Assembly: GCA_964439595.1 (NCBI GenBank)
Contig: CAYTOK010000007.1
Span: forward strand, 34,950 to 98,949
Reading direction: 5' to 3'
Length of the DNA stretch: 64,000 bases
Source of the DNA: CAIJXB01 sp964439595
GTDB lineage: Bacteria > Chlamydiota > Chlamydiia > Chlamydiales > Rhabdochlamydiaceae
Shown here: positions 17,329 to 25,626 of the stretch, piece after piece
Layout: every line of letters begins with the position of its first letter
How positions within the stretch are numbered: the first letter of the stretch is position 1
Translations under genes and position numbers: made by a program
Notes under the pieces: model-generated
Told to the model about the DNA's origin: nothing
The model's input: the letters and a program-made list of their open reading frames with translations, nothing else
Databases searched by the model: none

Positions 17329-18612
17329 ATGGTGATAAAAAGTCCCTCTTCTCGGATGCGGCTTATAAGTGCTTGTATTGGTAATCTTTTTGAGCACTAT
17401 GATGCGGCTCTTTTTGGTTTTTTATCTATTTTTTTAGCACCTCTTATTTTTCCAGAAAAAGAACTTCTTAGCGCCCTTATTTTAACGTATGCGATGATTC
17501 CGCTTGGTATGTTAGCGCGTCCTATAGGGTCACTTGTTTTTGGTTATATAGGGGATGTTTATGGTAGAAGGCAGGCTCTTTTCCTTGCTTTAGCAGGTAT
17601 GTCTATTATTTCTGGATGTATTGCTCTTAGTCCAACATATGCCCAAGCTGGTATTTTGGCTCCTGTTGTTTTTTGCTTAGGGAGGGTTTTGCAGAACTTT
17701 TTAGCCTCCGGAGAAACTATGGGAGGTGCTATTTTCCTTCTAGAAAACTCTCCTAAGAAAAATCATGATTTTCTCAGTGGCCTTTATAGCGCTTCTACAA
17801 TAGGAGGTATCCTTCTTGCCTCTTTTGGGGTCACTTGCCTAAGTTACTATAATGCGGTTGATTCGAGCTGGAGGCTTCTTTATATATTTGGCTGCGTGAC
17901 TGGGTTATTTGGCTGCATAATTAGATCAAAGATGCCAGTAAATGCTTTTCCTAAAGCTAGATCTACATTTTTTAAGACGCTTTCTCATCTTGCAGGAGTT
18001 TTTTGGGTGGAGCGTAAGACTCTTTTACTAATTGTTATTAGCTCAGGATTTTCTTATGCTAATTACTCCATTGCACTTGTGCTTATGAATGGATTTATTC
18101 CTTTAGTGTCATCTCTTACTAAAGTAGAAGTAATGAGTATCAACACAGTATTGCTTATTTTGGATTTTTGCCTTTTGCCCTTTTTTGGCTTTTTAGCTTC
18201 TAAGATCTCTAGAGAGAAAATGATGTTAGCCGCTTCTTTAAGTATTGCTCTTTGCTCCATTCCTTTATGTGCCTTACTAGAGGGAGCTACTTTAGTAACT
18301 GTTATTGGAGTCAGAATGTGTTTTGTTATTTTAGGGGTTATTTTTTGTGCTCCATTCCACGCGTGGGTACAGGGGCTTATTCCTGCAGCTCACCGCTATG
18401 CTATTATTTCTTTTGGGTACGCTCTTGGATCTCAAGCTTTAGGAGGTCCTACTGCAGCGATATCTCTATGGTGTTTTAAAAAGACAGCCATAGTATCAAG
18501 CGTGGCCTGGTATCTAGTTTTTTTAGCTATTTTAAGCAGTATTGCAGTTGTTGTATCGCTGAGGATTGCAAGTAGGCAGGCGGTCGATGCAAAAAGGTTT
18601 AAACTGGTATAA
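17329..18612 (+). CDS. MFS transporter, metabolite:H+ symporter type; candidate thiamine or precursor importer
   Basis: 427 aa, about 12 TM segments. MHS/ProP-like signatures: NLFEHYDAALFGFLS in TM1 and the cytoplasmic GYIGDVYGRRQALF (the G-x-x-x-D-x-x-G-R-R motif). Good ribosome binding site (TAGGAG, eight bases from ATG). It is the second gene behind a TPP riboswitch, with 12 bp separating it from the ThiE-like gene. From this position the likely cargo is thiamine or a thiamine precursor, but ProP-family homology alone would suggest a carboxylate or osmolyte. Ends just before a convergent tRNA-Thr. Confidence 0.8.
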   Translation: MVIKSPSSRMRLISACIGNLFEHYDAALFGFLSIFLAPLIFPEKELLSALILTYAMIPLGMLARPIGSLVFGYIGDVYGRRQALFLALAGMSIISGCIALSPTYAQAGILAPVVFCLGRVLQNFLASGETMGGAIFLLENSPKKNHDFLSGLYSASTIGGILLASFGVTCLSYYNAVDSSWRLLYIFGCVTGLFGCIIRSKMPVNAFPKARSTFFKTLSHLAGVFWVERKTLLLIVISSGFSYANYSIALVLMNGFIPLVSSLTKVEVMSINTVLLILDFCLLPFFGFLASKISREKMMLAASLSIALCSIPLCALLEGATLVTVIGVRMCFVILGVIFCAPFHAWVQGLIPAAHRYAIISFGYALGSQALGGPTAAISLWCFKKTAIVSSVAWYLVFLAILSSIAVVVSLRIASRQAVDAKRFKLV

Positions 18613-18622
18613 TAAAGAAAAT

Positions 18623-18695
18623 TGCCTAAATCCAGAATCGAACTGAAGACCTTCGCATTACGAATGCGCTGCTCTACCAACTGAGCTATTCAGGC
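18623..18695 (-). tRNA. tRNA-Thr (anticodon CGT)
   Basis: 73 nt on the minus strand. Acceptor gcctgaa/tttaggc (one G-T pair), D-arm AGCTCAGTTGGTAGAGC, anticodon loop TTCGTAA (anticodon CGT), T-arm GTTCGATTC. No encoded CCA. Confidence 0.93.
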
Positions 18696-18751
18696 AAAGA
18701 AAAGTGGTATCGACTAGTATGCATTTAGAGAAAAATATTTCAAGGGGTTTT

Positions 18752-20122
18752 TCAAGCAAATTCGCTGTATGTTTTTAGTTTATTGCGTAGGGTTTTTAGA
18801 CTAATGCCTAAGCTTTTGGCTGTTTGCGTTTTATTATGATCTAATTGTTTTAAAGTCATAAGGATATGCTCTTTTTCTAAAGAGGCTAGTGTTTTATTTT
18901 CTAAAGAAGGAGCTAAAGAGGTTTTATAGGGAGTTGGGACAGGACAAGAAAATTCTAGTTTTAGTTCCTCTGCTTTTATTATGTCTCCCGAATGCATGAT
19001 TATTGTTCTTTCTATGATATTGCCAAGTTCTCTGATATTGCCTGGCCAATAATACTCTAGTAGACGTTCTTTAGCCCCTTCAGACAGATATTTAATTGGT
19101 TTAAAATTGTCTTTGCAGAGTTTTTCTAAAAAATGTTCAGCAAGGGGGACGATATCGTCTTTTCGCTCTCTTAAGGCAGGGATTTTTAAGGGTACGACAT
19201 GGAGCCTAAAGAAGAGATCTTCACGAAATAGTTTATTTTCGACTGTTTCTTTCATATTTCTATTAGAAGTAGAGATAAGCCTTACATCTACTTGAATAGG
19301 TCTAGCTCCTCCCACCCTTTCAAACTCTTGCTCTTGGATTACTCTAAGGAGTTTTGGTTGGAGCTCTAAGGGGACTTCAGAGATCTCGTCAAGTAAAAGA
19401 GTTCCTTTATCTGCGAGCTCAAACCGTCCTATGCGCTTTTGGATCGCTCCCGTGAAAGAGCCTTTTTCATGACCGAAAAATTCGGATTCTAGCAGGTTTT
19501 CAGGGATCGCAGCGCAGTTAACCCGGATGAAGGGTTTATGAGACCTTAAAGAAAAATGGTGTATGGCGCTTGCTATAACTTCTTTTCCTGTTCCAGATTC
19601 TCCTAAGATAAAAACGCTGGCATTGCTTTTAGCAATTTTTTGGACATCTTCTAAAAGTAGCTCCATAGCTTTACTTTTAAATATAATAGGTTGCCTTTCA
19701 TGTTTAGAAGGGTATGACATCTCTTTGCGTAAAAAAGCGTTTTCTTGTAGTAGGGAAGTGTGCTCAAGTGCTTTTTGTAACATTAACTCAATTGTTTCAT
19801 CGTTAAGAGGTTTTATAAGATATTGAAATGCGCCAAGTCGGATAGCGGATAGGGCTTTATCTTTTAAAGCTTCTGAGGTTATGACTGTGAAAATAGCTTC
19901 AGGCTGGATTTCTTTAGCAATTTGTAATATGTCTAGCCCGGAAATATCGGTGAGTTCTAGATCGCATATTATTAGGTCGAAGTGCATTTGTTTAAGAAAC
20001 TCAATCCCTTGTAGAGCTTTTGTCCCCGTATAAAGGTCTTTAGAATGTCCTTTTAGGTGGCTTTTTAAAGTTTCTAAAATAGAAGCATTTTCTGTAATAA
20101 TTAACGTTTTTTCTATGAGCAT
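18752..20122 (-). CDS. atoC: NtrC-family sigma-54 response regulator
   Basis: 456 aa. Receiver domain 1-120 with phospho-acceptor Asp54 in IICDLELTDISG and the Lys of YLIKPL. AAA+ domain: Walker A GESGTGKE, the sigma-54 contact loop as GSFTGA (usual GAFTGA, with Ser), GTLLLDEISE (Walker B). C-terminal Fis-type helix-turn-helix: NKTQTAKSLGISLKTLRNKL. Chlamydiae have one such regulator (AtoC/CtcC) paired with the kinase AtoS/CtcB and RpoN, with roles in late development. The kinase gene is not adjacent here. Activates sigma-54 promoters by ATP hydrolysis. Confidence 0.9.
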   Translation of the reverse strand: MLIEKTLIITENASILETLKSHLKGHSKDLYTGTKALQGIEFLKQMHFDLIICDLELTDISGLDILQIAKEIQPEAIFTVITSEALKDKALSAIRLGAFQYLIKPLNDETIELMLQKALEHTSLLQENAFLRKEMSYPSKHERQPIIFKSKAMELLLEDVQKIAKSNASVFILGESGTGKEVIASAIHHFSLRSHKPFIRVNCAAIPENLLESEFFGHEKGSFTGAIQKRIGRFELADKGTLLLDEISEVPLELQPKLLRVIQEQEFERVGGARPIQVDVRLISTSNRNMKETVENKLFREDLFFRLHVVPLKIPALRERKDDIVPLAEHFLEKLCKDNFKPIKYLSEGAKERLLEYYWPGNIRELGNIIERTIIMHSGDIIKAEELKLEFSCPVPTPYKTSLAPSLENKTLASLEKEHILMTLKQLDHNKTQTAKSLGISLKTLRNKLKTYSEFA

Positions 20123-20268
20123 GAATATATTCCGATATTATAGTCTTTTATTTACTCTATATCGAAATGGGATAAATCATGCAAGTAAAGGAAAAAAATA
20201 GCCAGACATTGACCTCTATTTGCTTTCTAAGGTACTCTTTTACTTTTATTGATTGAGAAGGAGATTTC

Positions 20269-21096
20269 ATGGTGCCTTTTATTTTTTTTATTCTTTCGCT
20301 TTTAACTGCTTGCTCAGGAGTTGAAGAGGCTCAAAGAAAACAAATTAAAGAAAGAAATGAGCGTAAGGATCTTATTCACAGGTTAGCAAGTGAGACGCAT
20401 TACCCTATGGAAAAACTCACTTTGCAAGCTAAGGCCCCGTATCCATGGGAGCCTGGTTTTACAGGAGGCCATCCTGTTATTACAAAAGAAGCCTTCCGCT
20501 GTAAAGGAAATTCCGGAAACCTTCCTAAAACAAAAGAAGGGGATAAAAAATATCTAATACATGACTGTGGAGGCTTTAGTAAACATAGCCTTCCGGTGAG
20601 GGATGGCAAGGAATTTGTATACCCCATTTTTCTTGACATTTTGAACTATATTCAAGTGAAAACAGGACTTCCTGTAGTTGTCACTTCTGGTCACAGGTGT
20701 CCTGAGCATCATAATTATATAGATCCATCTGCTTACAGTAAAAACTCTAAGCATATGATAGGGGCAGAAGTTGATTTTTATGTAGTTGGGATGGAGAGGA
20801 AACCCTTAGAGGTGATTGAGTATATTATGGCATATTATAAAGAAACAGAACGCTATAAAAAAGAAAAAGAGTATGTGAACTTTACTAGACTTGATCAAGT
20901 TAAAGTAGATATTAGCACGACGCCTTGGTTTAATAAAGAAATTTTGATTAAGCTTTATAAGGAAAATGAAGGAAGAAATTTAGATAATCAACATGTATAC
21001 CCATATATTAGTCTTCAGGTCCGGTATGATAGAGATCGTAAGGAAAAAGTAGTGTTTTCTTTAGACAAAGCTTCTAGTGGATTTATGCGTCATTAA
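20269..21096 (+). CDS. lipoprotein with M15-like peptidase domain
   Basis: 275 aa. Signal peptide ends in the lipobox LLTACSG (Cys at about residue 15), so a lipoprotein. Residues about 130-180 resemble the Peptidase_M15/DUF882 fold: LPVVVTSGHRCPEHHNYID, then SKNSKHMIGAEVDFYVV, which supplies the S-x-H...(x)-D metal ligands of D,D- or L,D-peptidases such as VanY/YcbK. The third ligand His near the C-terminus could be in NQHVYPY. Likely acts on the reduced chlamydial peptidoglycan. Strong ribosome binding site (GAAGGAG). Stands alone between the regulator gene and tRNA-Leu. Confidence 0.7.
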   Translation: MVPFIFFILSLLTACSGVEEAQRKQIKERNERKDLIHRLASETHYPMEKLTLQAKAPYPWEPGFTGGHPVITKEAFRCKGNSGNLPKTKEGDKKYLIHDCGGFSKHSLPVRDGKEFVYPIFLDILNYIQVKTGLPVVVTSGHRCPEHHNYIDPSAYSKNSKHMIGAEVDFYVVGMERKPLEVIEYIMAYYKETERYKKEKEYVNFTRLDQVKVDISTTPWFNKEILIKLYKENEGRNLDNQHVYPYISLQVRYDRDRKEKVVFSLDKASSGFMRH

Positions 21097-21154
21097 AGTT
21101 TTATCTTTTTCTTGAGGGAAAAGGGGGGAGTTGTTAAACTCTACTTTTCTTATC

Positions 21155-21238
21155 GCCGATGTGATGGAATTGGTAGACGTGGTAGACTCAAAATCTACTT
21201 TTAGCAATAAAGTGCAGGTTCGAGTCCTGTCATCGGCA
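21155..21238 (+). tRNA. tRNA-Leu (anticodon CAA)
   Basis: 84 nt class II tRNA. Acceptor gccgatg/catcggc, anticodon stem GTAGA/TCTAC with loop CTCAAAA (anticodon CAA), long variable arm, T-arm GGTTCGAGTCC. No encoded CCA. Confidence 0.95.
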
Positions 21239-21388
21239 TTTCCATAAGAAAAAGTCTTTGCGAAAAATGTTTTTCTGATTTTTTGCGTCATTCCATAATA
21301 GTCAAAATGAGCCTAGATAAAATACAAGACGGAATTTGCACCTTATGTTATAGACCTTAGGAATCTATAAGGTAACAAGGTAAATACT

Positions 21389-22177
21389 ATGTTAAAGCAT
21401 GATCAATTTTTAGGTAAAACGGTTTGGGTGACAGGAGCAAGTTCAGGTATAGGTGAAGCTGTGGCTCGTGCTTTTGCTAGCAAGGGAGCAAAAGTCCTAC
21501 TTATAGCTAGAAGTGAAGAGCGCCTTGTTCGGATTGCAAAAGAAATGATCGACTTATATCAAACTCCGGTTTGGTACTTAAAAATGGATGTCTCAAAAAA
21601 AGATGAGGTCGAAAAGGGACTTAAAGGTCTATCCGAGGAATTTTCTATACCTGATATATTCGTAAATAGCGCGGGGTTGGCTCGTGGGTTAAAAACTGCT
21701 GCTGAAACAACGTATGAAGAGTCTGATGAAATGATTGACACTAATATTAAAGGGATCATCAATTTTACTAAGATGGTTGTTCCTATTATGATGCAAGAGA
21801 ATTCGGGGCACATTTTTACGGTGGGCAGTGTGGCAAGCATTAAGCCTTACGCAAACGGTGCTGTTTATTGTGGAACAAAAGCATTTGTTGAATCTTATAA
21901 CTTATCCTTAAGGGAAGAGTTAGTGAAAACACGGATTCGTTTGACCCTGATTTCTCCTGGTATGGTTGGAAATACTAAATTTAGTAATGTTAGATTAGGC
22001 AATGACGAGGCTGCAGCTCATGTGTATAAGGACATTACATCATTAACACCATTAGACATTAGCGATCAGATTATTTTTGCTGCTTCAAGGCCCCCGCATG
22101 TCAATATTGCTCATATTGAAAGTTATCCAGTTCACCAAGCGTCGACAACGACTCTCCATCGAGGTGATGTAATTTAA
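21389..22177 (+). CDS. short-chain dehydrogenase/reductase
   Basis: 262 aa classical SDR. Cofactor motif VTGASSGIGEAVARAFA; the Arg in LIARSEERL favours NADP. NSAGLARG is the N-[A/S]-A-G element; catalytic Ser lies in TVGSVASIKP, and Tyr/Lys in YCGTKAFVESY. C-terminal ISPGMVGNT is typical. Similar to the YdfG/DltE-like 'SDR family oxidoreductase' group. Substrate unknown. Monocistronic by spacing. Confidence 0.85.
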   Translation: MLKHDQFLGKTVWVTGASSGIGEAVARAFASKGAKVLLIARSEERLVRIAKEMIDLYQTPVWYLKMDVSKKDEVEKGLKGLSEEFSIPDIFVNSAGLARGLKTAAETTYEESDEMIDTNIKGIINFTKMVVPIMMQENSGHIFTVGSVASIKPYANGAVYCGTKAFVESYNLSLREELVKTRIRLTLISPGMVGNTKFSNVRLGNDEAAAHVYKDITSLTPLDISDQIIFAASRPPHVNIAHIESYPVHQASTTTLHRGDVI

Positions 22178-22247
22178 CTGTATTCATTATTTTTTTGCTT
22201 TTTATAAATATTTTGTTATGGTCTTTTAAAGAAAACAGGAGATTGCT

Positions 22248-23009
22248 ATGTCTTCAAATATTTTTTTTATAGATCGTTTTAGGAATTCTTTTCCCATAGG
22301 TGCTAGTTTACTGTGTTTGCAAGCCCCAGTTATAAGAGCTTCTAATCGAGTTTCTAGTATCGCATGTCATAAGCAGGTCTCTTCAAGAGTGGCTTTTCAA
22401 GACATTATAAGTGGCAAGGTAGATAAAGTGGTTAGGTATTCTTTTTGGCATTTACAAAAAGGAGGACAAGGCCCTTTTTATAAAACAGCTTTGAAACTTC
22501 CGTTTAAAACAAGTGCGGCAATTATAAAATCAGACATCGATCAGTTATTTCTTAGCAATCCCCTAATAGGTAGTGTAGCTTTTTCTTTTATAATGGTTGG
22601 AATGGAGACATCTTTTAACCTAGTAGGCGTTTTTACAAATAGGCGTCCGGGTATTTTATGTAAGGCCGCCGCTCATTTTGGATTTTGGAATGTGAATGTA
22701 ATTTCAGGCCTATGTGTCGATGAATTTCTTAGAGATAAGGTATTATTAAATACCTCAAGTATTAGTGGTATTCTGGCAAAATCAGTCTTACAAGCTACTG
22801 CTTTGACAGCTATTGTTTATCCTGTTTTTGGACGTATAAAAATAGAATGTTCCCAGAGAGAAAGTGGTTATTGGCGGGCTTTTTGGCATATTTTAGAGAA
22901 AAATGGCCCTAGGGGATTGTTGCAAGGAATGGGAGCAAAAACCATGGCTAATATAACCTTAGTGTTTGGATTTAATATTCTTGTTGAAGCGGGAAAAACA
23001 AAGTCTTAA
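22248..23009 (+). CDS. mitochondrial-carrier-like membrane protein (putative)
   Basis: 253 aa. Three repeat-like units can be seen at about 17-102, 106-160 and 175-247. Unit 3 is clearest: YPVFGRIKIECSQRESGYW (P-x-x-x-x-K around the kink helix) followed by AFWHILEKNGPRGLLQGMGA (matrix helix, E/K-x-G...G) and NITLVFGFNILVE. Unit 1 has SFWHLQKGGQGPFYKTALKL, the same FWH-L-x-x-G-x-G pattern. Units 1 and 2 have weaker P-x-[DE]-x-x-[KR] motifs. Eukaryotic carriers are about 300 aa, so this is short. Bacterial members are rare; Legionella LncP is a secreted example. Function as a transporter in host mitochondria or the inclusion membrane is inference. Good ribosome binding site (CAGGAG). Followed by a terminator. 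Confidence 0.5.
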   Translation: MSSNIFFIDRFRNSFPIGASLLCLQAPVIRASNRVSSIACHKQVSSRVAFQDIISGKVDKVVRYSFWHLQKGGQGPFYKTALKLPFKTSAAIIKSDIDQLFLSNPLIGSVAFSFIMVGMETSFNLVGVFTNRRPGILCKAAAHFGFWNVNVISGLCVDEFLRDKVLLNTSSISGILAKSVLQATALTAIVYPVFGRIKIECSQRESGYWRAFWHILEKNGPRGLLQGMGAKTMANITLVFGFNILVEAGKTKS

Positions 23010-23083
23010 AAAGGGAGAGGGCTATTTTTTTGCCTTGCTGTTAAAAAGTGGAACATCGAGTTATAACAAATATAATCTATGGA

Positions 23084-23118
23084 GGAGGCTCACCGATTCG
23101 GTGAGTCTCCAGTTTTTA
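23084..23118 (+). terminator. terminator between convergent genes
   Basis: Stem GGAGGCTCACCGA / TCGGTGAGTCTCC with almost no loop beyond the top pairs, then AGTTTTT. It ends the carrier-like gene and may also serve the convergent gene that stops at 23121. Confidence 0.8.
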
Positions 23119-23120
23119 GG

Positions 23121-24617
23121 CTACTCAAAACTTAGGAGATCATCGTCTAGGGAGTTTTGAAATAAGCTATTTTGAATGCGGGATTCTAAGTCATAGAACT
23201 CCTCGCTAGCTGGTGCAATTTGTCTTAGTGTATCAAGGTGAGATTCTGCTTGATCTACTATTCCAATTTGTAGGAAGTACCAACCAATTACGTGCACGAA
23301 TTTCACCCATTCAGCTACATAAAAGACATCTCTTTTGGGATGTAAGGCAGATAGGGTAAATGCATGGGAAAGGAAAAAGGCCATTTTTTCCGGCTCCCCT
23401 CTTTTTAGCAGATAGTTTGCATAAGCTATTTGTCCAAAAAGATAGTCGGGGAATTTTTTGATAAGATCTCGAAGTACTTCCATTGATTCTTGTCTCATAT
23501 CTAAAATTCTGTAGCAAGAACTTAGATACATGTAAAGGGAAGGAATATTCGGGTATTTTTCTAATAGCTCTAAGGCTACTTCAGCAGCTTTTTCAGGCCT
23601 CTGTTGAGAAAGGGGACAAAGAGAAAAGTACATTTTTTTATCTTTGTTATTCATCAACTCTATAAGTGGATTGGGGATATAGCCTCCGCTAATATTACCA
23701 ATTTCTACAGCATCACCTTCACTTGTACTGCTCAAAGAAAAACGTACGAGGCCTCCCATTTCCGCTACTTCTTGACTGCTTTCTAAGGCATAGGGTTCCC
23801 AGAGATAGTTGACATTTTCTTGGGAATCTAAAAAATCTTGTGTGAGGTCCTCTATCTCTTCTTCTGCGAACATACGATTGGGAACTAGTGGTTCTAAAGG
23901 ATGGCACGAGTCCGTCCATTCTTTTAAGTGCTCTAAGGTTTCTTCCAGGCCATCATTGCAGGTTTCTATTATGCAGGAAAGCTCTATTTGACCATCGTGT
24001 ATGTAATCCAGCCCAAAGAGTTCTCTGATATCTTCTAAAAATTCTAGAGGACAAAGGGAAATAGAAGCATCTATTAAGTCGATGACAAAAAGGGAGTCTT
24101 CAATTTCTCCCGTGAATATTTTTTTGTAGAGGGTTTGAAAATACTCGACGGCAACAGAACGTTCTAGAAGGCCGTGGGCTATAAGAAGAGGGAATGCTTC
24201 CAAACAAGCTTTTCTCATTTCTTCATCTGTTGCGGGATTTTCGATTTCTTCTTTTAGCTTTTCCCATTCAGAGTCTGCTGTTAAAGCTAATATAGGAGCC
24301 CAGTATAAGTTAATGAAAACAGGCCCCAGACCTTGATGAATGGCTTCGGCATGAGTGTGTAGTTTGCAAATCCAAGGAAACGCTTTAGGCTCTTTAAAGA
24401 AGGAAGCTAACTTAAGACTCCAGTGGAGCTTAGCAGGATTCCACTCTTCTTCATTTTGAATTAGAGTAACTTCTAGAGCTAGTGTGGGTAGAATTTTTTT
24501 TAAGCAAATTTCTTTATGTTTTAAAAGGAGGTCTAAATCCTCTTCTGAAAGAGTTTTAATCTGTTCTTCAAGGATGTTTTCTATTAATTTTAAAGCTTCT
24601 GTGTCATAGGTTTTCAT
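23121..24617 (-). CDS. DUF1186-like protein with TPR region
   Basis: 498 aa soluble protein, no signal peptide. The N-terminal 250 residues look like DUF1186 (HEAT-like helices; HGLGPVFINLYWAP, CLEAFPLLIAHGLL, FVIDLIDASISLCPLEFLED). A central linker follows, then a TPR-like region from about 355 (PEKAAEVALELLEKYPNIPS, DMRQESMEVLRDLIKKFPDY, QIAYANYLLKRGEPEKM). Role unknown; DUF1186 proteins recur in chlamydiae-like genomes. Start has TAAGGAGA five bases before the ATG. It may be co-transcribed with the SH2-like gene upstream at 24741 (123-bp gap). Confidence 0.65.
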   Translation of the reverse strand: MKTYDTEALKLIENILEEQIKTLSEEDLDLLLKHKEICLKKILPTLALEVTLIQNEEEWNPAKLHWSLKLASFFKEPKAFPWICKLHTHAEAIHQGLGPVFINLYWAPILALTADSEWEKLKEEIENPATDEEMRKACLEAFPLLIAHGLLERSVAVEYFQTLYKKIFTGEIEDSLFVIDLIDASISLCPLEFLEDIRELFGLDYIHDGQIELSCIIETCNDGLEETLEHLKEWTDSCHPLEPLVPNRMFAEEEIEDLTQDFLDSQENVNYLWEPYALESSQEVAEMGGLVRFSLSSTSEGDAVEIGNISGGYIPNPLIELMNNKDKKMYFSLCPLSQQRPEKAAEVALELLEKYPNIPSLYMYLSSCYRILDMRQESMEVLRDLIKKFPDYLFGQIAYANYLLKRGEPEKMAFFLSHAFTLSALHPKRDVFYVAEWVKFVHVIGWYFLQIGIVDQAESHLDTLRQIAPASEEFYDLESRIQNSLFQNSLDDDLLSFE

Positions 24618-24692
24618 AGCACTCTCCTTAAAAAAGATGATTGTTATACAATATAAACGATCAAGGATCGGTTTTTTACAGAAAACTACGAT

Positions 24693-24714
24693 ACTCTATT
24701 TACTGAAATAGAGT
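24693..24714 (-). terminator. hairpin between SH2-like and DUF1186-like genes
   Basis: Perfect 9-bp inverted repeat ACTCTATTT / AAATAGAGT with a 4-nt loop. On the minus strand, the direction of both neighbours, the trailing T-run is weak (ATCGTAGTTTTC); on the plus strand a 7-T run follows. A leaky terminator is the simplest reading. Confidence 0.4.
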
Positions 24715-24740
24715 AATCTATTTTTTTCCTCCTAAATGTT

Positions 24741-25532
24741 TTACTCACGTGTGTGTAAGAGAGGGGTTTTTAAGATACCTCTCAAGCTTTCTAATAGAGA
24801 TCTTGCAGACGGATATGTGCAGCTATTCAATGAAGGGTCGTCATTGTATATGACCCATCCGATATCTTGTTTTACAAGAGTTAAATCGGAAACCTTTTTA
24901 AGAGCTGACACATAGCTTAGAGTAATGCATTTGATGTTTTTTTTATGTTCGTAGGACAGTTCTTTTTCTAAAATACTTGCAAAGATATCTTGTCTGAAAA
25001 GAAAAACTCCAGGAGGATGCTCCAGAAGAAGCTGTTCGCACTCTGCTCTTTGCACAGAATGCCAAGCTTCGTGAATGAGGTCTTTTGTTGGTAGCTCATC
25101 TAAGAAAGTATCTAAATTCATTAAGGAGAATTCTCTTAAAACAGCAGAAAGTTGTTTTAGTCTAGGAAGGAATTTAGAGATGAATTGGATTGTTTTGAGT
25201 GTTTCTCGCAAGGTGGAAAATGCTTTAGGGTCCAGGGAGTCCCAAGAAAAACTCGTAGAATTTGTATCAGAAATGTCTAAGGAAAAGCTGTCTTCCATAT
25301 TGCTTGGAAGCGAAAATACAAAGGAAATTTTAGACCATTCATATGCATTTAATGAATGGTCTGTAAGGTCTGGAAAACGGATTTCTCCTCTAATTCGGTG
25401 GACATATGCATTAAAGCATTGAGTTAAGGTTTCCACTTTACTTTCTTCACGAGCTTGGATGGCTTGTTTTAAGATAATTTTCAAAATCTCTACATTTTTG
25501 CGGACTATATCATTTTGAATCTTTAAGTACAT
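24741..25532 (-). CDS. SH2-like domain protein, effector candidate
   Basis: 263 aa, no signal peptide or TM. The last 105 residues match the SH2 layout: EAWHSVQRAECEQLLLEHPP (W-h...R-x-E-x-x-L-L), GVFLFRQD (the G-x-F-L-[VF]-R-x-[SD] strand, Arg180 at the phosphotyrosine-binding position), CITLSYVSALKKVSDLTLV (central strands, with Ser where a His usually sits), GWVIYND, and YPSARSLLESL (the 'F.sl.eLv' end helix). The N-terminal 155 residues are helical and unassigned. Bacterial SH2 domains are known mainly from Legionella effectors. Binding phosphotyrosine on host proteins is the inferred role. Confidence 0.5.
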   Translation of the reverse strand: MYLKIQNDIVRKNVEILKIILKQAIQAREESKVETLTQCFNAYVHRIRGEIRFPDLTDHSLNAYEWSKISFVFSLPSNMEDSFSLDISDTNSTSFSWDSLDPKAFSTLRETLKTIQFISKFLPRLKQLSAVLREFSLMNLDTFLDELPTKDLIHEAWHSVQRAECEQLLLEHPPGVFLFRQDIFASILEKELSYEHKKNIKCITLSYVSALKKVSDLTLVKQDIGWVIYNDDPSLNSCTYPSARSLLESLRGILKTPLLHTRE

Positions 25533-25626
25533 GGCTGGTATCCTGTAAAAATCAATGCCTGGTTATAAGCGTGATTATAGAAAAGGAAAGATTAATGAAA
25601 ATAATAAAATAGGAAATCAGGAAAAT

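Noticed and set aside
18696..20268. Sigma-54 promoters (TGGCAC-N5-TTGC) near the NtrC-type regulator
   Set aside because: No convincing match was seen in intergenic DNA here.
22248..23009. Ordinary inclusion-membrane (Inc) protein
   Set aside because: Inc proteins have one or more bilobed hydrophobic hairpins; here the hydrophobic parts form a threefold repeat pattern instead.
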